A DNA stretch of 64,000 nt from Nitratireductor aquibiodomus NL21 = JCM 21793 (GCF_000615975.1 NZ_BAMP01000003.1:1-64000); one strand, 5' to 3'. Counted from the first letter of the stretch, positions 18,337 to 27,756 are shown. Program-made: numbers and translations. The notes: generated by a model not told the origin, from the letters alone.

Positions 18337-19419
18337 TCACTCATCATCACCATTGCGAAAAACAGCCTGCACATCGTCTGCAAGAAGCAGCGCAATCGGC
18401 CGCGTGCTCTCGAAGTTGGCCATGATGATTGCGATGATCGAGGTCAGGGGGATGGCAAGGATGGCCCCGGGAATGCCCCATAGCGACGACCAGACCGCCA
18501 GAGACACAAGAACGACGAATGGTGACATGTTGATCCTGCGGCCGATCATGCGCGGCTCAAGGGCATTGCCCACCCACATCTGTGCCGAGGTCAGCAAGAC
18601 CGCGACCAGAAGCGTGGTCTGGAGCGAGCCGTACTGCGCCAGTGTGAGCAGCACGGGAAACATCACCCCCATGAGTGATCCGACATAGGGAATGTAGTTC
18701 AAGAGTCCGATCAGAACCGCCCAGAAAAGCGCGAAATCGACGCCGAAGAGCTTGAGCACGACAAAGGAAAGGAGGCCAAGAATGATGTTCACGAACGTCT
18801 TGACGGCCAGATACTCTCCAATGCTGCGGTTGATGTCGCGCACAATCGTGTGGGTCTGACTTGCCCTGTCTCTTGGAAGGGCAGCCGCAATCTTTCTTGC
18901 AAAGCCGCCGCGCTCGGCCATCAAAAATGTCGAATAAACCACCGCCATGAAGATGACGCCGGCCAGAGAACCGACAGAGCCAAGCCCGACAGCGGCAAGG
19001 CGCTGAAGGTTGATGCGTCCCCATAGTGTTTCAATGAGGGTTGAGAGATTGGGGATCTCTTCGATATCAAATTGGGAAAGGATGCCAGTGAGCATGTCCG
19101 TCAGGTTCTTCTGATACACCGGCAAACGCGCGATCACCTGTTCGGCGGTGCCGACCATCACACTGGCCAGCATGACCAGGGCCAGAACGAATATCGCCAG
19201 AACGAGGCCGCGCCGCATCCACTCGGGAAGACGGCCGAGCACGGGCAGACGCCCCAAAGCTTCAGACGCGGTCAAGAGAACATAGACCGAGATCACCGCA
19301 ATGAAGATCGGCATCAGGACCGAGCGCCCGACCACCAGTATCCACCCGATCAGGACCGTGAGAATGACGGCAAGAACCAGGGTGATAAATGCGCGCAGCG
19401 GGTCAGTTTTCTCCAGCAT
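18337..19419 (-). CDS. AI-2E family transporter (PerM/YdiK-like)
   Basis: 360-residue polytopic inner-membrane protein of the AI-2 exporter superfamily, whose real substrates are mostly unknown (autoinducer-2, Na+/H+ or others). Typical features: an N-terminal pair of helices, a long soluble loop (about residues 85-145), and the C-terminal helix bundle with the conserved LLNYIPYVGSLMGVMFPVLLTL block and EPRMIGRRINMSPFVVLVSLAVWSSLWGIPGAILAIPL. Start at ATG 19419 overlaps the end of the HdeD-like gene by 17 bases, so they form a two-gene unit. Confidence 0.87.
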   Translation of the reverse strand: MLEKTDPLRAFITLVLAVILTVLIGWILVVGRSVLMPIFIAVISVYVLLTASEALGRLPVLGRLPEWMRRGLVLAIFVLALVMLASVMVGTAEQVIARLPVYQKNLTDMLTGILSQFDIEEIPNLSTLIETLWGRINLQRLAAVGLGSVGSLAGVIFMAVVYSTFLMAERGGFARKIAAALPRDRASQTHTIVRDINRSIGEYLAVKTFVNIILGLLSFVVLKLFGVDFALFWAVLIGLLNYIPYVGSLMGVMFPVLLTLAQYGSLQTTLLVAVLLTSAQMWVGNALEPRMIGRRINMSPFVVLVSLAVWSSLWGIPGAILAIPLTSIIAIIMANFESTRPIALLLADDVQAVFRNGDDE

Positions 19420-19915
19420 GTCTCTTCAATCGCAATGACAGGAGCACCAGCGCGACGCCGCTGGCCAACAGTTCCAGAGCCACAACCAGGCCGAAATTGA
19501 TCGTCACGCCGAGAAGGACCATCACGCCGAGGATTGCGGAAACGCCACCTGCGCCGAGAAGTACGGGAAACACACGATCGCCGCGCAGGCTGCGTCCCAC
19601 CCAGAGTTTTGCCGCACCCGATGCTATCAAGAGTGCTCCAAGGAGAAACTGCAACACGCGACCATCACCGAATGGACCGAACAGAAGAGACAGGCCGAGA
19701 AAGATGCCGGCGAGCGCCAGCAGTCCGGCACCGATCATCGTGGGGGCACTGGGCGCCTTATAGGCTGCCCATCCCTGCAAAGCGCCGACGATGATCAAAG
19801 CCCAGCCGCCCAATGTCAGTGTCAGACTGGAAGCAGAGCCGAGGTTGAAAAGAGAGGCAAGACCACCGAGCAGAGCAACAATCCCGGCAAGCAGCCACAA
19901 CATCCAGTGCTTCAT
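19403..19915 (-). CDS. HdeD-like (DUF308) membrane protein
   Basis: 170 residues with six predicted membrane helices in pairs, glycine/alanine/leucine-rich (LLAGIVALLGGLASLF, LGGWALIIVGALQGWAAY, MIGAGLLALAGIFLGLSLLF). This is the pattern of the HdeD/DUF308 acid-resistance membrane family. Function in alphaproteobacteria is unknown. Upstream of, and overlapping, the AI-2E transporter gene. ATG start with AGGGGAAG upstream on the minus strand. Confidence 0.72.
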   Translation of the reverse strand: MKHWMLWLLAGIVALLGGLASLFNLGSASSLTLTLGGWALIIVGALQGWAAYKAPSAPTMIGAGLLALAGIFLGLSLLFGPFGDGRVLQFLLGALLIASGAAKLWVGRSLRGDRVFPVLLGAGGVSAILGVMVLLGVTINFGLVVALELLASGVALVLLSLRLKRHAGEN

Positions 19916-19956
19916 CTTCCCCTCCGTTCGGTCTCAAATGCCAATTGGGATCCTCG

Positions 19957-21510
19957 CTAGAGCAACCATTCCACCGGAAGCCAGCCGACCACCACCGTTG
20001 CGATCTGCCGGAACCAGGTTGCTCCGGGCTCTTCCTGATAAATGACCGGATCCTGCTGTCGCCGTTCCTCCACCCAAACCATTTTGCTCTCGGGGGTCAA
20101 TCGAGGTTGATAGCTGACCAGCCCCAGCCTTTCGTCGAATCCCTCGCTGATCTTCCGGGCCATGCTCTCGCTGTCAATCAGGAAGCCCATCTCGCAGTTC
20201 AGGATCGCGGATCGTGGGTCGAAATTGAATGAACCGATGAAAATGCGTTCGCCGTCAACGGCGAAGGTCTTTGCGTGCAGGCTGGCGCCTGAAAGACCGA
20301 ATGGCCTTAGCTGAATCTCGGAGCCCTGCGTCACGCCGCCACGCAGTTTCAGCTCGTAGAGCTTTACCCCTGCCTCGAGGAGCCCTCGCCGATATTTGGC
20401 GTAGCCGCTGTGCACCAGAAGCACATCCGTCGTGTTAAGTGCGTTGGTCAAAATGCGGACCTGCCTGCCGGCCTTTGCCAGATCGCTGAAATAGCTGCTT
20501 CCGATCTTGCCAGGAACGAAGTAGGCCGAGATCAGATCGAGCCGTTCCTGCGCCTCACCAAGGATCGCGCCGAGCCGCATGATCATTAGCTGATCGCGCG
20601 TGGCGATCCCCTCTCCCTTTACCGGGTCATCGGCAACGAGCTGGACATCCGTCCATTCCAGCGCCTCACCACCCCCGGCATAGCGTTCGGCACTGCTTTC
20701 CAGCTCGGCCAGAACCGCGTGCGCTTCATCGCTCGAGCGCACCTGTGCGACACGGGCCTCAAATGCCTGCAAATCTCCCGAACCGGGGATGATCGTCTCG
20801 ACGCCATAGACCGAGGCGCTGTTCCAGTATTCGTCGAACACCGCAGCTGTTTCGGGAAGAATCGCGCCTGTCGCCAGCACATCCATGTCGACGTAGAACG
20901 CCTCGCCGATCTGGAAATACTCGTCGCCGATGTTGCGGCCGCCGACGATCGCCGCAGCACCGTCGACGATAAACGACTTGTTGTGCATACGCCGGTTCAT
21001 GCGGAAGAAATCGAATGCATAGCCTAGAAGCTTCGGCTGGCGGACCGTCGACGGATTGAACAGGCGAATGTGGAAATTCGGTAGGCCGTTGAGGGCAGCC
21101 ATGTGGGCATCGAGCCCCGGCACCCCGTTGTCATCAAGCAGAAGCCGCACCCGCACACCGCGCGCCGCGGCTTCGCGCAGCGCAGCCAGCAGAAGGATAC
21201 CCGACGTATCGTCGTGCCAGATGTAGTACTGCGCATCGATGGAGCTTTGCGCGTGCTCGATCAGGGCCAGCCGGCTCGCCAGCGCGTCTTTGCCATCGGC
21301 AAGCGGCAGAACGCCTGTCTTGCCTGGATGCGCCGCCTCGCCCGCCTGCAGCAGCCGGCCAAGTTGCGTCGCAGGGTCGGCGGCGATCGCGTTCTGCGGT
21401 TCCCGGTCCGAGATATCGGGCAATGGAAAAACAAACCGGAGAACGACAACCGCCAGCACAACCGCAAGGGCTATGGAGATCAGACCGAACATAACCTGCT
21501 TTATACGCAC
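19957..21510 (-). CDS. Phospholipase D family protein (cardiolipin synthase-like)
   Basis: Two HKD motifs mark the superfamily: HNKSFIVDGAAAIVGGRNIGDEYF in the first half and HAKTFAVDGERIFIGSFNFDPRSA in the second, so one chain contains the whole active site. An N-terminal membrane anchor (VMFGLISIALAVVLAVVVLRFVF) places the catalytic part on the periplasmic side. Length about 517 residues. I chose GTG 21510 because AAGGGGG lies just before it; the frame opens at GTG 21528. It could be a cardiolipin synthase of the ClsC kind or another phosphodiesterase; the sequence alone does not decide. Confidence 0.84.
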   Translation of the reverse strand: MRIKQVMFGLISIALAVVLAVVVLRFVFPLPDISDREPQNAIAADPATQLGRLLQAGEAAHPGKTGVLPLADGKDALASRLALIEHAQSSIDAQYYIWHDDTSGILLLAALREAAARGVRVRLLLDDNGVPGLDAHMAALNGLPNFHIRLFNPSTVRQPKLLGYAFDFFRMNRRMHNKSFIVDGAAAIVGGRNIGDEYFQIGEAFYVDMDVLATGAILPETAAVFDEYWNSASVYGVETIIPGSGDLQAFEARVAQVRSSDEAHAVLAELESSAERYAGGGEALEWTDVQLVADDPVKGEGIATRDQLMIMRLGAILGEAQERLDLISAYFVPGKIGSSYFSDLAKAGRQVRILTNALNTTDVLLVHSGYAKYRRGLLEAGVKLYELKLRGGVTQGSEIQLRPFGLSGASLHAKTFAVDGERIFIGSFNFDPRSAILNCEMGFLIDSESMARKISEGFDERLGLVSYQPRLTPESKMVWVEERRQQDPVIYQEEPGATWFRQIATVVVGWLPVEWLL

Positions 21511-21627
21511 GAAGCCCCCTTCCCGCACGGATGGAATGCCAATTTATCCCAACTGTGGGAAAGCAAGGCAAGGAAGGGTTTCACTGGCCAGGCATCGCGC
21601 ACCGACGGCACTGGTCTCGGCCTGCGC

Positions 21628-21993
21628 TCACGCAGCGAACGCGGCTTCGTAGATTTCCGGCTTGAAACCGACCACCCGCCGGTCTCCGAGATCAAGCACC
21701 GGGCGCTTGATCATGGCTGGCTGCTCTTCCATCAGGCGCACCGCCTTCCCGGCGTCCATATCGGCCTTATCAGCGTCGGAAAGCTTGCGGAAAGTGGTGC
21801 CGGCGCGGTTGAGAAGCTTCTCCCAGCCGACCTCCTCCACCCACGCCTCCAACCGCGCGCGCTCAATGCCGGTGGCCCTGTAATCGTGAAACGCATAGGC
21901 GATGTCATGCGCCTCAAGCCAGGCCCGCGCCTTCTTCATCGTGTCGCAGTTCTTGATGCCGTAGATCACGGGGGTCGTTGTTTCTGTCACCAC
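21628..21993 (-). CDS. ArsC/Spx family protein, YffB-like
   Basis: 121-residue thioredoxin-fold protein. VIYGIKNCDTMKKARAWLEAHDIAYAFHDYRATG is the ArsC-family N-terminus with a single cysteine, and FRKLSDADK and MIKRPVLDLGDRRVVGFKPEIYE are the C-terminal blocks. YffB-type members bind glutathione rather than acting as proven arsenate reductases, so I avoid the name ArsC. Starts with GTG at 21993 or the adjacent GTG at 21990. It stands alone between the PLD-like gene and the aromatic operon. Confidence 0.85.
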   Translation of the reverse strand: MVTETTTPVIYGIKNCDTMKKARAWLEAHDIAYAFHDYRATGIERARLEAWVEEVGWEKLLNRAGTTFRKLSDADKADMDAGKAVRLMEEQPAMIKRPVLDLGDRRVVGFKPEIYEAAFAA

Positions 21994-22174
21994 CGGTTCG
22001 CTCCCATTCCATTATGCCATGACCGCACAGCCACCTGATTTCGCTCATGGTTTTCAGATGGCGGGAATCACGTATCGACAAAATAGCCTCAGTACGCAGG
22101 CTCTTGAAAGCGCTGTCCTTCCCACACTTCCGCGGGTTGTGCAATTTGCCGGACACGGGGCTCAAGTGGCCTCT

Positions 22175-22935
22175 TCAGGCCATTTGTTCGGAAAGACGAT
22201 CTGCAGCCTTCACCAACAGTCCCAGATCCACGCCGGCGGCAACGAACTGATAGCCCCAGTCGCGGTAGCGCCTCGCATCTTCGGGACTGGTTGCAAGGAT
22301 GCCGGCTGGCTTATCAAGCAGCCTGAGCTGATCCGCCGCCCGCCGCAGAGCCTTCTGCACGTCTTCATGGCCGGGATTGCCAGATGACCGAGCGATGCCG
22401 CGAGATCGGACGGGCCGATGAAAACGCCATCAACCCCGTCGACAGCGGCGATTTCACCCAGCGCTTCCAGCGCCTCGCCCGTCTCGATCTGCACGAGCAG
22501 GCAGACCTCGCGATTGGCGACCTTGAAATAGTCCTTCGCGCGACCATAACGGCTGGCGCGCGTGCTGCCGGCAACGCCGCGAATGCCTTCCGGCAGATAG
22601 CGTGTGGCCGCAACGGCGGTGCGCGCTTCGGCGGCGTTCTGGACGAAGGGAACGAGAATGGTCTGCGCGCCGATGTCGAGAACGCGCTTGATCAGCACCT
22701 TGTCGTTCCAGGCCGGGCGCACGATGGCCTCGGCAGAGCCGCTGGACGTCGCCTGCAACAACGGATAAAGCCCCGCGACTTCCACCGGCGAATGCTCGCT
22801 GTCGAAGAGAAGCCAGTCGAAGCCGGCATCCGCCAGCGCCTCGGCGGCAATGGGGCTGCAGAGGCTGCTCCAAAGACCGATCAGCGTTTCGCCGGCCAGA
22901 AGCCGCTTCTTGAACGTGTTTTCCAGGCTCTTCAC
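22175..22935 (-). CDS. hpaI: HpaI-like 4-hydroxy-2-oxo-heptanedioate aldolase, broken by one base deletion
   Basis: Class II (metal) aldolase that splits 4-hydroxy-2-oxo acids into pyruvate and an aldehyde, the last step of the homoprotocatechuate-type pathway. FDWLLFDSEHSPVEV, AIVRPAWNDKVLIKRVLDIGAQTILVPFVQNA, GIRGVAGSTRASRYGRAKDYF and CLLVQIETGEALE match the family. The frame breaks at 22380-22381 (GG for GGG); the C-terminus continues as GNPGHEDVQKALRRAADQLRLLDKPAGIL to a stop at 22175, giving about 254 residues. Start GTG 22935 with GAGG upstream is likeliest; TTG 22947 overlaps hpaH. Last gene of the operon. Confidence 0.85.
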
Positions 22936-22943
22936 GGCAGACC

Positions 22944-23726
22944 TCAAACGAATTGAACGGCAACGCTGCCGAGCGGACCGAAATCCGCATGCAGCGTATC
23001 GCCCTTCTGCGCCCAGACGGGCCGCGTGAAGGAGCCCGACAGCATCATGTGTCCCGGCTCCAGTGTGATGTCGAAGGGCGCGAGCTTGTTGGCAAGCCAG
23101 GCAATCGCCATGGCCGGATGGCCGAGCACACCGGCGGCAAGCCCGGTCTCCTCGATCTCTGAATTGCGGTAGAAGACCGCCCCGACCCAGCGCAGATCCA
23201 CCTCGTCCGGACGAACCGGCCGGCCACCGAGCACGATGCCGGCGGCGGCGCCATTGTCGGCCACCGTGTCGAAAATCTTGCGCGGTTCGGTAACGCGCGC
23301 ATCGATGATCTCGATGGACGGCACCACATATTCGGTGGCGCGCAACACGTCGATCAGGCCCACATTCGGTCCCTTGAGCGGTTCCTTCAGGATGAATGTC
23401 AGCTCCGGCTCGACACGCGGCACGCAGAAATTCTCGAAAGGAACCTTCGCGCCGTCATTGAGGATCAGGTCGTCGAACAGATAGCCGTAATCCGGCTCAT
23501 CGATCTTCGAGCTGGCCTGCATCGCCTTGGAGGTAAGGCCGATCTTGTGGCCGATGATCTTCGCCCCGGCCTTCACCCGTTCCTCGGCGACCGCGGAGGA
23601 AATCGCATAGGAATCTTCGATCTCTATATCCGGGAACATCTCCGAGGGGCGGCGGCCCTGCACCTTCGTGCGATGGCTTTCAAGCAGGGAGCGCACGGCT
23701 TCCGCGCGCTGTTCTTCGCTAAGCAT
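22944..23726 (-). CDS. hpaH: HpaH-like 2-oxo-hept-3-ene-1,7-dioate hydratase
   Basis: Adds water to the 2-oxo-enoic dicarboxylate before the aldolase step. 260 residues. GHKIGLTSKAMQASSKIDEPDYGYLFDD, PRVEPELTFILKEPLKGPN, PSIEIIDARVTEPRKIFDTVADNGAAAGIVLGGRP and GSFTRPVWAQKGDTLHADFGPLGSV follow E. coli HpaH closely as I remember it, with the E-x-E metal site in RVEPELTF. It could also act as the related 4-oxalocrotonate decarboxylase, since both belong to one fold family. Directly upstream of the aldolase. Confidence 0.9.
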   Translation of the reverse strand: MLSEEQRAEAVRSLLESHRTKVQGRRPSEMFPDIEIEDSYAISSAVAEERVKAGAKIIGHKIGLTSKAMQASSKIDEPDYGYLFDDLILNDGAKVPFENFCVPRVEPELTFILKEPLKGPNVGLIDVLRATEYVVPSIEIIDARVTEPRKIFDTVADNGAAAGIVLGGRPVRPDEVDLRWVGAVFYRNSEIEETGLAAGVLGHPAMAIAWLANKLAPFDITLEPGHMMLSGSFTRPVWAQKGDTLHADFGPLGSVAVQFV

Positions 23727-23751
23727 GGTGGGTGTCCTTCAAAGCAAGTTC

Positions 23752-23802
23752 AGAAAAAGTGGGGACCGGACTTCGGTCCGACGTTGCGCAAAGCGAAAGT
23801 CA
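23752..23802. repeat. Short intergenic hairpin repeat with UUCG loop
   Basis: The stem CGGAC (23767-23771) and GTCCG (23776-23780) encloses TTCG, within AAAAAGTGGGGACCGG. This resembles a small repeat scattered through Hyphomicrobiales genomes (from memory, not searched). It lies between the dehydrogenase stop and the hpaH-like start and may tune expression within the operon. Confidence 0.45.
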
Positions 23803-25253
23803 GAGTTTTACGCAGACATTGCGCAGTTCGGTGTAGAATTCGAGCGAGTGGACGCCGCCCTCGCGGCCAATGCCCGAGCGTTTGGAGCCGCCAAAGGCGG
23901 TGCGCAGGTCGCGCAGGAACCAGCAATTGACCAGGTGATGCCGGCGTCGATCTGCCCGGCCACCCGATGCCCGCGCGACAGATTGGTCGTCCAGATCGAT
24001 GTTGCCAGCCCGTAGGGGCTGTTGTTGGCAAGCTGGATCGCCTCTTCCTCATCGTCGAAGGGCGTGATGTGCGTGCAGGGGCCGAATATCTCGTCGCGCA
24101 CAACGGGTGAATCCTCCGGGAGGCCGGTCCACACCGTCGGCTCGACCCAGCTTCCACCTTCATAGCCCTGAATGGACGGCGCACCGCCGCCGGCGAGGAT
24201 CTCCGCACCACCGGCCTTCGCCTTTTCATAATAGGAAAGCACCTTGCGGCGATGCTCTTCGCTGATGAGCGGCCCCATGGTCGTTTTCTGGTCGAACGGA
24301 TCGCCATAGGCATAGGCTCTCGCTCTCGCCGCGAGTTTTTCCGCCACCTGATCGAAGATGCCGCGCTGCACGTAAAGCCGTTCGGTGCCGAGGCACACCT
24401 GCCCCGTATTGGCGAAGCAGGACCGGCCAAGCCCTTCAATCGTCGTATCGATATCCGCATCGTCGAACACGATGCCCGGATTCTTGCCGCCAAGCTCCAG
24501 CGAAACGGGGCGGACGCCGCGCGAGGCCGCCGCCATGATGGCCTCACCCGTCGTCGTTTCACCCGTAAAGGTGATCGCGTCCACGTCCGGGTGGCTCGAG
24601 AGGAACTCCCCCGTGCTGCCGCCACCGAAACCATGCACGACATTGTAGACGCCTTCTGGAATGCCGGCGTCATTCATCACCTCGCCCAACAGCGTAGCCG
24701 TGGCAGGCGTTTCCTCCGATGGCTTCACCACCACCGTGTTGCCGCAGGCCAGCGCCGGCGCGACTTTCCATGTCATCAAAAGCAGCGGCAGGTTCCACGG
24801 GCAGACAACGCCAATGACGCCCCGCGGCATGCGGATCGCATAGTTGAGCGCACCCGCGCCATCCGGCGTCGCCATCTCGAACGCCTCGGTCGCGACACTC
24901 GCGATCTGGTCGGCGAAAACGTTGAAATTGGCAGCACCGCGCGGAATGTCGATATGGCTGGCAATGGAGACGGGCTTTCCCGTATCCATGATCTCGGCGC
25001 GCAGAAACTCGTCGAAGCGCGCATTGATACCGTCGGCCACTTTTCGCAGAAGCGCGATGCGTTCCTGCACGCTCAGCCGCGCCCATGGCCCCCTGAGCGC
25101 CTTTTTCGCCGCCGAAACCGCGGCGTCCACATCCTGTTCGCCCGCAGCGGAGACAAGCGACTGCACCTCGCCCGTGGCCGGGAAACGGTTTTCGAACAGT
25201 TCGCCGGTGCCATCGACAAAGCGGCCATTGATGAAATTCTGAATACGCTTCAC
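23800..25253 (-). CDS. 2-hydroxymuconate-semialdehyde dehydrogenase-like, broken by one base deletion
   Basis: NAD-dependent oxidation of the ring-cleavage semialdehyde to the dicarboxylic acid. The aldehyde dehydrogenase core is complete: ITFTGETTTGE, SLELGGKNPGIVFDDAD (catalytic Glu), and FANTGQVCLGTERLYV (catalytic Cys). At 23931-23932 GG stands for GGG; restoring it gives WVNCWFLRDLRTAFGGSKRSG followed by GREGGVHSLEFYTELRNVCVKL and a stop at 23800. That tail is the hallmark of XylG/DmpC-type enzymes rather than HpaE. GTG 25253 with AAGGACGAG upstream is the start, giving about 484 residues. Confidence 0.88.
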
Positions 25254-25278
25254 GTAATCTCGTCCTTCTTGCGGAAAC

Positions 25279-25962
25279 TCAGAGTTCGGGATCGCCTGCG
25301 GTGAGGAAATCCCACATGCGCTCAAAGATGCGGCCGGCCTTCGTGGCCCGCTCGTTCGCCCCTTCGGCGGAAAATGTCGGCGGCTCGTCGCCAAGCCCGG
25401 CTGCCAGCGCTTCCATCTCGATGCGGCAGGCATCTTCCAGATACCAGGCAAGCACGATGGCCTCTTCCAGCGTATCGCCCGCCGTCACCGCGCCGTTGCC
25501 GCGCATCAGAACGGCGCGCGCATCGCCCATGGCGGCGAAGACACCCTTGGTCTTTTCATCGTCGCGCACCAGTTGTGGGTCGTCCCAGAGCGGCGGCTCC
25601 GGCGCAAAATAGGTCCCGAATCCGTGACGCGCCTTCGGCGATCTGCCGAGTGCTGCAAGCGCCATCATCTTCGGCGACATGAAGCGCGCCACGCCGCCGA
25701 CCGCCGGCCGGTTGCGATAGATTTCCTGATGGATGCGCACCTCACCCAGAACGCCCTCCGGCAGCGGGCCGCTGACCGGCACAACGGTGCAAGCTTCGCC
25801 CCGCTCCACCAGCCCCATGGGCTGTGGTGGACAGACGAGAAAACGTTCCGCATCGATCCGCGCCGAGCAATGGCCATAGGCATGAGCAAGCCCATGCCTG
25901 CCAAGCGCCCGCGCCGCCATGCGCACCTTACGCGCCAGATCGTCCATATCGGTCTGTGTCAC
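25279..25962 (-). CDS. Class II aldolase/adducin family protein, possible dihydroxyaromatic acid decarboxylase
   Basis: 227 residues. The family zinc site is only partly conventional: GLAHAYGHCSARIDAERFLVCPP at residues 24-46 supplies a GH-x-S motif. Family members include fuculose-phosphate aldolase and the phthalate-pathway 3,4-dihydroxyphthalate decarboxylase. In an operon that already contains its own pyruvate aldolase, a decarboxylase that trims a carboxyl group from the aromatic substrate or ring-cleavage product is the better guess. It sits between the dioxygenase-like pair and the dehydrogenase, 3 bases after the former. Confidence 0.72.
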   Translation of the reverse strand: MTQTDMDDLARKVRMAARALGRHGLAHAYGHCSARIDAERFLVCPPQPMGLVERGEACTVVPVSGPLPEGVLGEVRIHQEIYRNRPAVGGVARFMSPKMMALAALGRSPKARHGFGTYFAPEPPLWDDPQLVRDDEKTKGVFAAMGDARAVLMRGNGAVTAGDTLEEAIVLAWYLEDACRIEMEALAAGLGDEPPTFSAEGANERATKAGRIFERMWDFLTAGDPEL

Positions 25963-25965
25963 GGC

Positions 25966-26823
25966 TCAGTCCTCGAAAGCGGCAATGTTGGGCTTCGCGC
26001 CCCAGTGGCAGAAACCAACCGGCTCGAAAGCGAATTGCCGGTCGCGCCACAGCGGTTCGTCGTGGATTTCGCAGACACCGGTCGAGTATTCGAAAGTCAT
26101 GCCGTCCGGGCCGCTGAAGTAGAGGAACTGCGCCGAGGACGTGGGATGACGTCCGGGACCGAAAGTGATGTTGATCTGCCGGTCGCGAATGAAATTCGTC
26201 GAGCGCTGGATATCGTCGGTCGATTCCACCTGATGGTTGATGTGCTGGATGCCGGCCTTGTGATAAGGGAACAGCGCAATCGTGTGGTGTATCGAGCCAA
26301 GCCGCATCAGCGGCGCGTCTCCAATGCGGTCGGAAACGCGCGCGTTGCAAACCGTGGTCCAGAACTTCTCGTCGCGCTCCACATCGCTGGAACACAGCCC
26401 TACATGGCTGAATCCGGTGATCCCCGCATCGCGGGTGCCGTGGTAGCGTTGGCCGGAAAAGGCCGGGCGCACGACAAATTCGATGTTGTTGCCAGTCGGA
26501 TCGCGAAAACGGATGAACTCTCGCACATGGCGCGCTTCGCATTCCTCGCGGGTGCCGTAATAGACCTCCTGCTTCAGCCCTTCGAGCGTGGCCGCCGCTG
26601 CATGCAGGTCTGCCGAAGAACCAAGTTCAAACGCAGTCACCTGATCTTCGGGATCGCCTTCGAAGTAACACAGTGTGTGGTCGCGGCTGTCGGATTTGAA
26701 ATGCACCGCACCCTTGCGGTGCTCGGACACTTCCAGTCCGAGAATGTTCTGCGCAAACCAAACCGCTCCTTCCAGATCGCGCGTGCCGAGACGGCAATAG
26801 ACCACGTCCTTCAACTCGATCAT
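25966..26823 (-). CDS. Extradiol ring-cleavage dioxygenase, VOC fold, catalytic copy
   Basis: Two VOC modules as in type I extradiol dioxygenases, which open a catechol ring next to its hydroxyls using Fe(II). Aligned by eye to BphC, the three metal ligands are present: H140 (GFSHVGL), H194 (GIQHINHQVES) and E245 (MTFEYSTG), and the acid-base pair HH 179-180 (SIHHTIAL) is kept. ATG 26823 has AGGAGAAGCG just upstream; 285 residues. It shares about the same plan as the gene immediately upstream, which has lost the metal ligands. The substrate is unknown; the downstream enzymes imply a product that ends as pyruvate plus a semialdehyde. Confidence 0.85.
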   Translation of the reverse strand: MIELKDVVYCRLGTRDLEGAVWFAQNILGLEVSEHRKGAVHFKSDSRDHTLCYFEGDPEDQVTAFELGSSADLHAAAATLEGLKQEVYYGTREECEARHVREFIRFRDPTGNNIEFVVRPAFSGQRYHGTRDAGITGFSHVGLCSSDVERDEKFWTTVCNARVSDRIGDAPLMRLGSIHHTIALFPYHKAGIQHINHQVESTDDIQRSTNFIRDRQINITFGPGRHPTSSAQFLYFSGPDGMTFEYSTGVCEIHDEPLWRDRQFAFEPVGFCHWGAKPNIAAFED

Positions 26824-26840
26824 CTCGCTTCTCCTCTTGG

Positions 26841-27707
26841 TTACGCGCCCTGAAACTCGGGCGCGTTCGTGGGGGAACCCCACGCGCAATGGGAAAGGGC
26901 CGTGTCGGGAAACTGGCGCGGCGTGCGTTCAGGCTCGGCCGCGCACATGCCCGTCGAATAGCTGAACAGCACGTCTCCCGGCCCACGGGTGGCAACGAAA
27001 ATCTTCTCCGAGGCCGGCTGGCGACCCGGCCCCTGGACAATCGGCATCTGCCGCGCCTGCAAAAAATAGTGGTTCTGCATCACGTTGTTGATCGACTCCA
27101 CGGCGAAGTCGACGCCCAGAATGCCGTCGCGCGCGGAAGGATAGAGCGCGATACGGTGATGAGCGCCATCAATGCGGATATAGGCGGCATCGCCGGCCCA
27201 GTCGGAAACGGCACCGCCAAGCACACGCGTCCAGAAATCCTCATTGGCGGCAATATCGGTGCAGGCCAGCGACACGGAGGAAATTTCGGTGATGCCTGCA
27301 TCGCGCGGTCCGTGATAGCGCCAGCCGGATGTGAGCGGACGCCAGACGAATTCAACCATCACGCCGTTGGGCGCACTGGTCGCGATGCCCTTCTTGATCT
27401 TCCGCGCGGCGCAAGCCGCCTGATCGAATTCGGAGACGGAGAACCCTTCGTCGCGCAGCCGTTCGGCCATTGCTGTCAGGTCTTCGTCGCGCGCGACGGT
27501 CAGAGCAACCGCGTCTCCCTTCTCGGCAGCGCTGAAGCAGAGCGAATAGGCGCGCGCGTCGGAGCGGAAATACGCGCGCTGCTCGTCGCGCGCAAACTCC
27601 TGCAACCCGACGAGATCGGTGGCAAAATCCGCCGCCTTCTTCAGGTCATTGGTTCCAAGCCGCACATAGCGAAGATCACGATAGGGTCCGCTCACAATAT
27701 CCTCCAC
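26841..27707 (-). CDS. Extradiol dioxygenase-like protein lacking the metal ligands
   Basis: 288 residues, collinear with the next gene (both carry YHG-RDAGIT, HH-IAL, VES, FGPGR or QGPGR, and YSTG). By that alignment all three Fe ligands are replaced: His by S144 (EISSVSLACT), His by G198 (DGILGVDF) and Glu by S249 (VLFSYSTG), while HH at 183-184 remains. It therefore should not cleave rings by itself. A structural partner of the active copy, a regulatory subunit, or a binding/isomerase protein are possible. It lies 18 bases upstream of the active copy, so both are made together. Confidence 0.82.
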   Translation of the reverse strand: MEDIVSGPYRDLRYVRLGTNDLKKAADFATDLVGLQEFARDEQRAYFRSDARAYSLCFSAAEKGDAVALTVARDEDLTAMAERLRDEGFSVSEFDQAACAARKIKKGIATSAPNGVMVEFVWRPLTSGWRYHGPRDAGITEISSVSLACTDIAANEDFWTRVLGGAVSDWAGDAAYIRIDGAHHRIALYPSARDGILGVDFAVESINNVMQNHYFLQARQMPIVQGPGRQPASEKIFVATRGPGDVLFSYSTGMCAAEPERTPRQFPDTALSHCAWGSPTNAPEFQGA

Positions 27708-27756
27708 ATTTCCATGCGGAGCGCTTCACACGCCCCGCCGTTGCACGTCGATGAGC

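Noticed and set aside
21628-21993. Arsenate reductase as firm function
   Set aside because: The protein matches the YffB-like branch with a single cysteine, and no ars genes are nearby.
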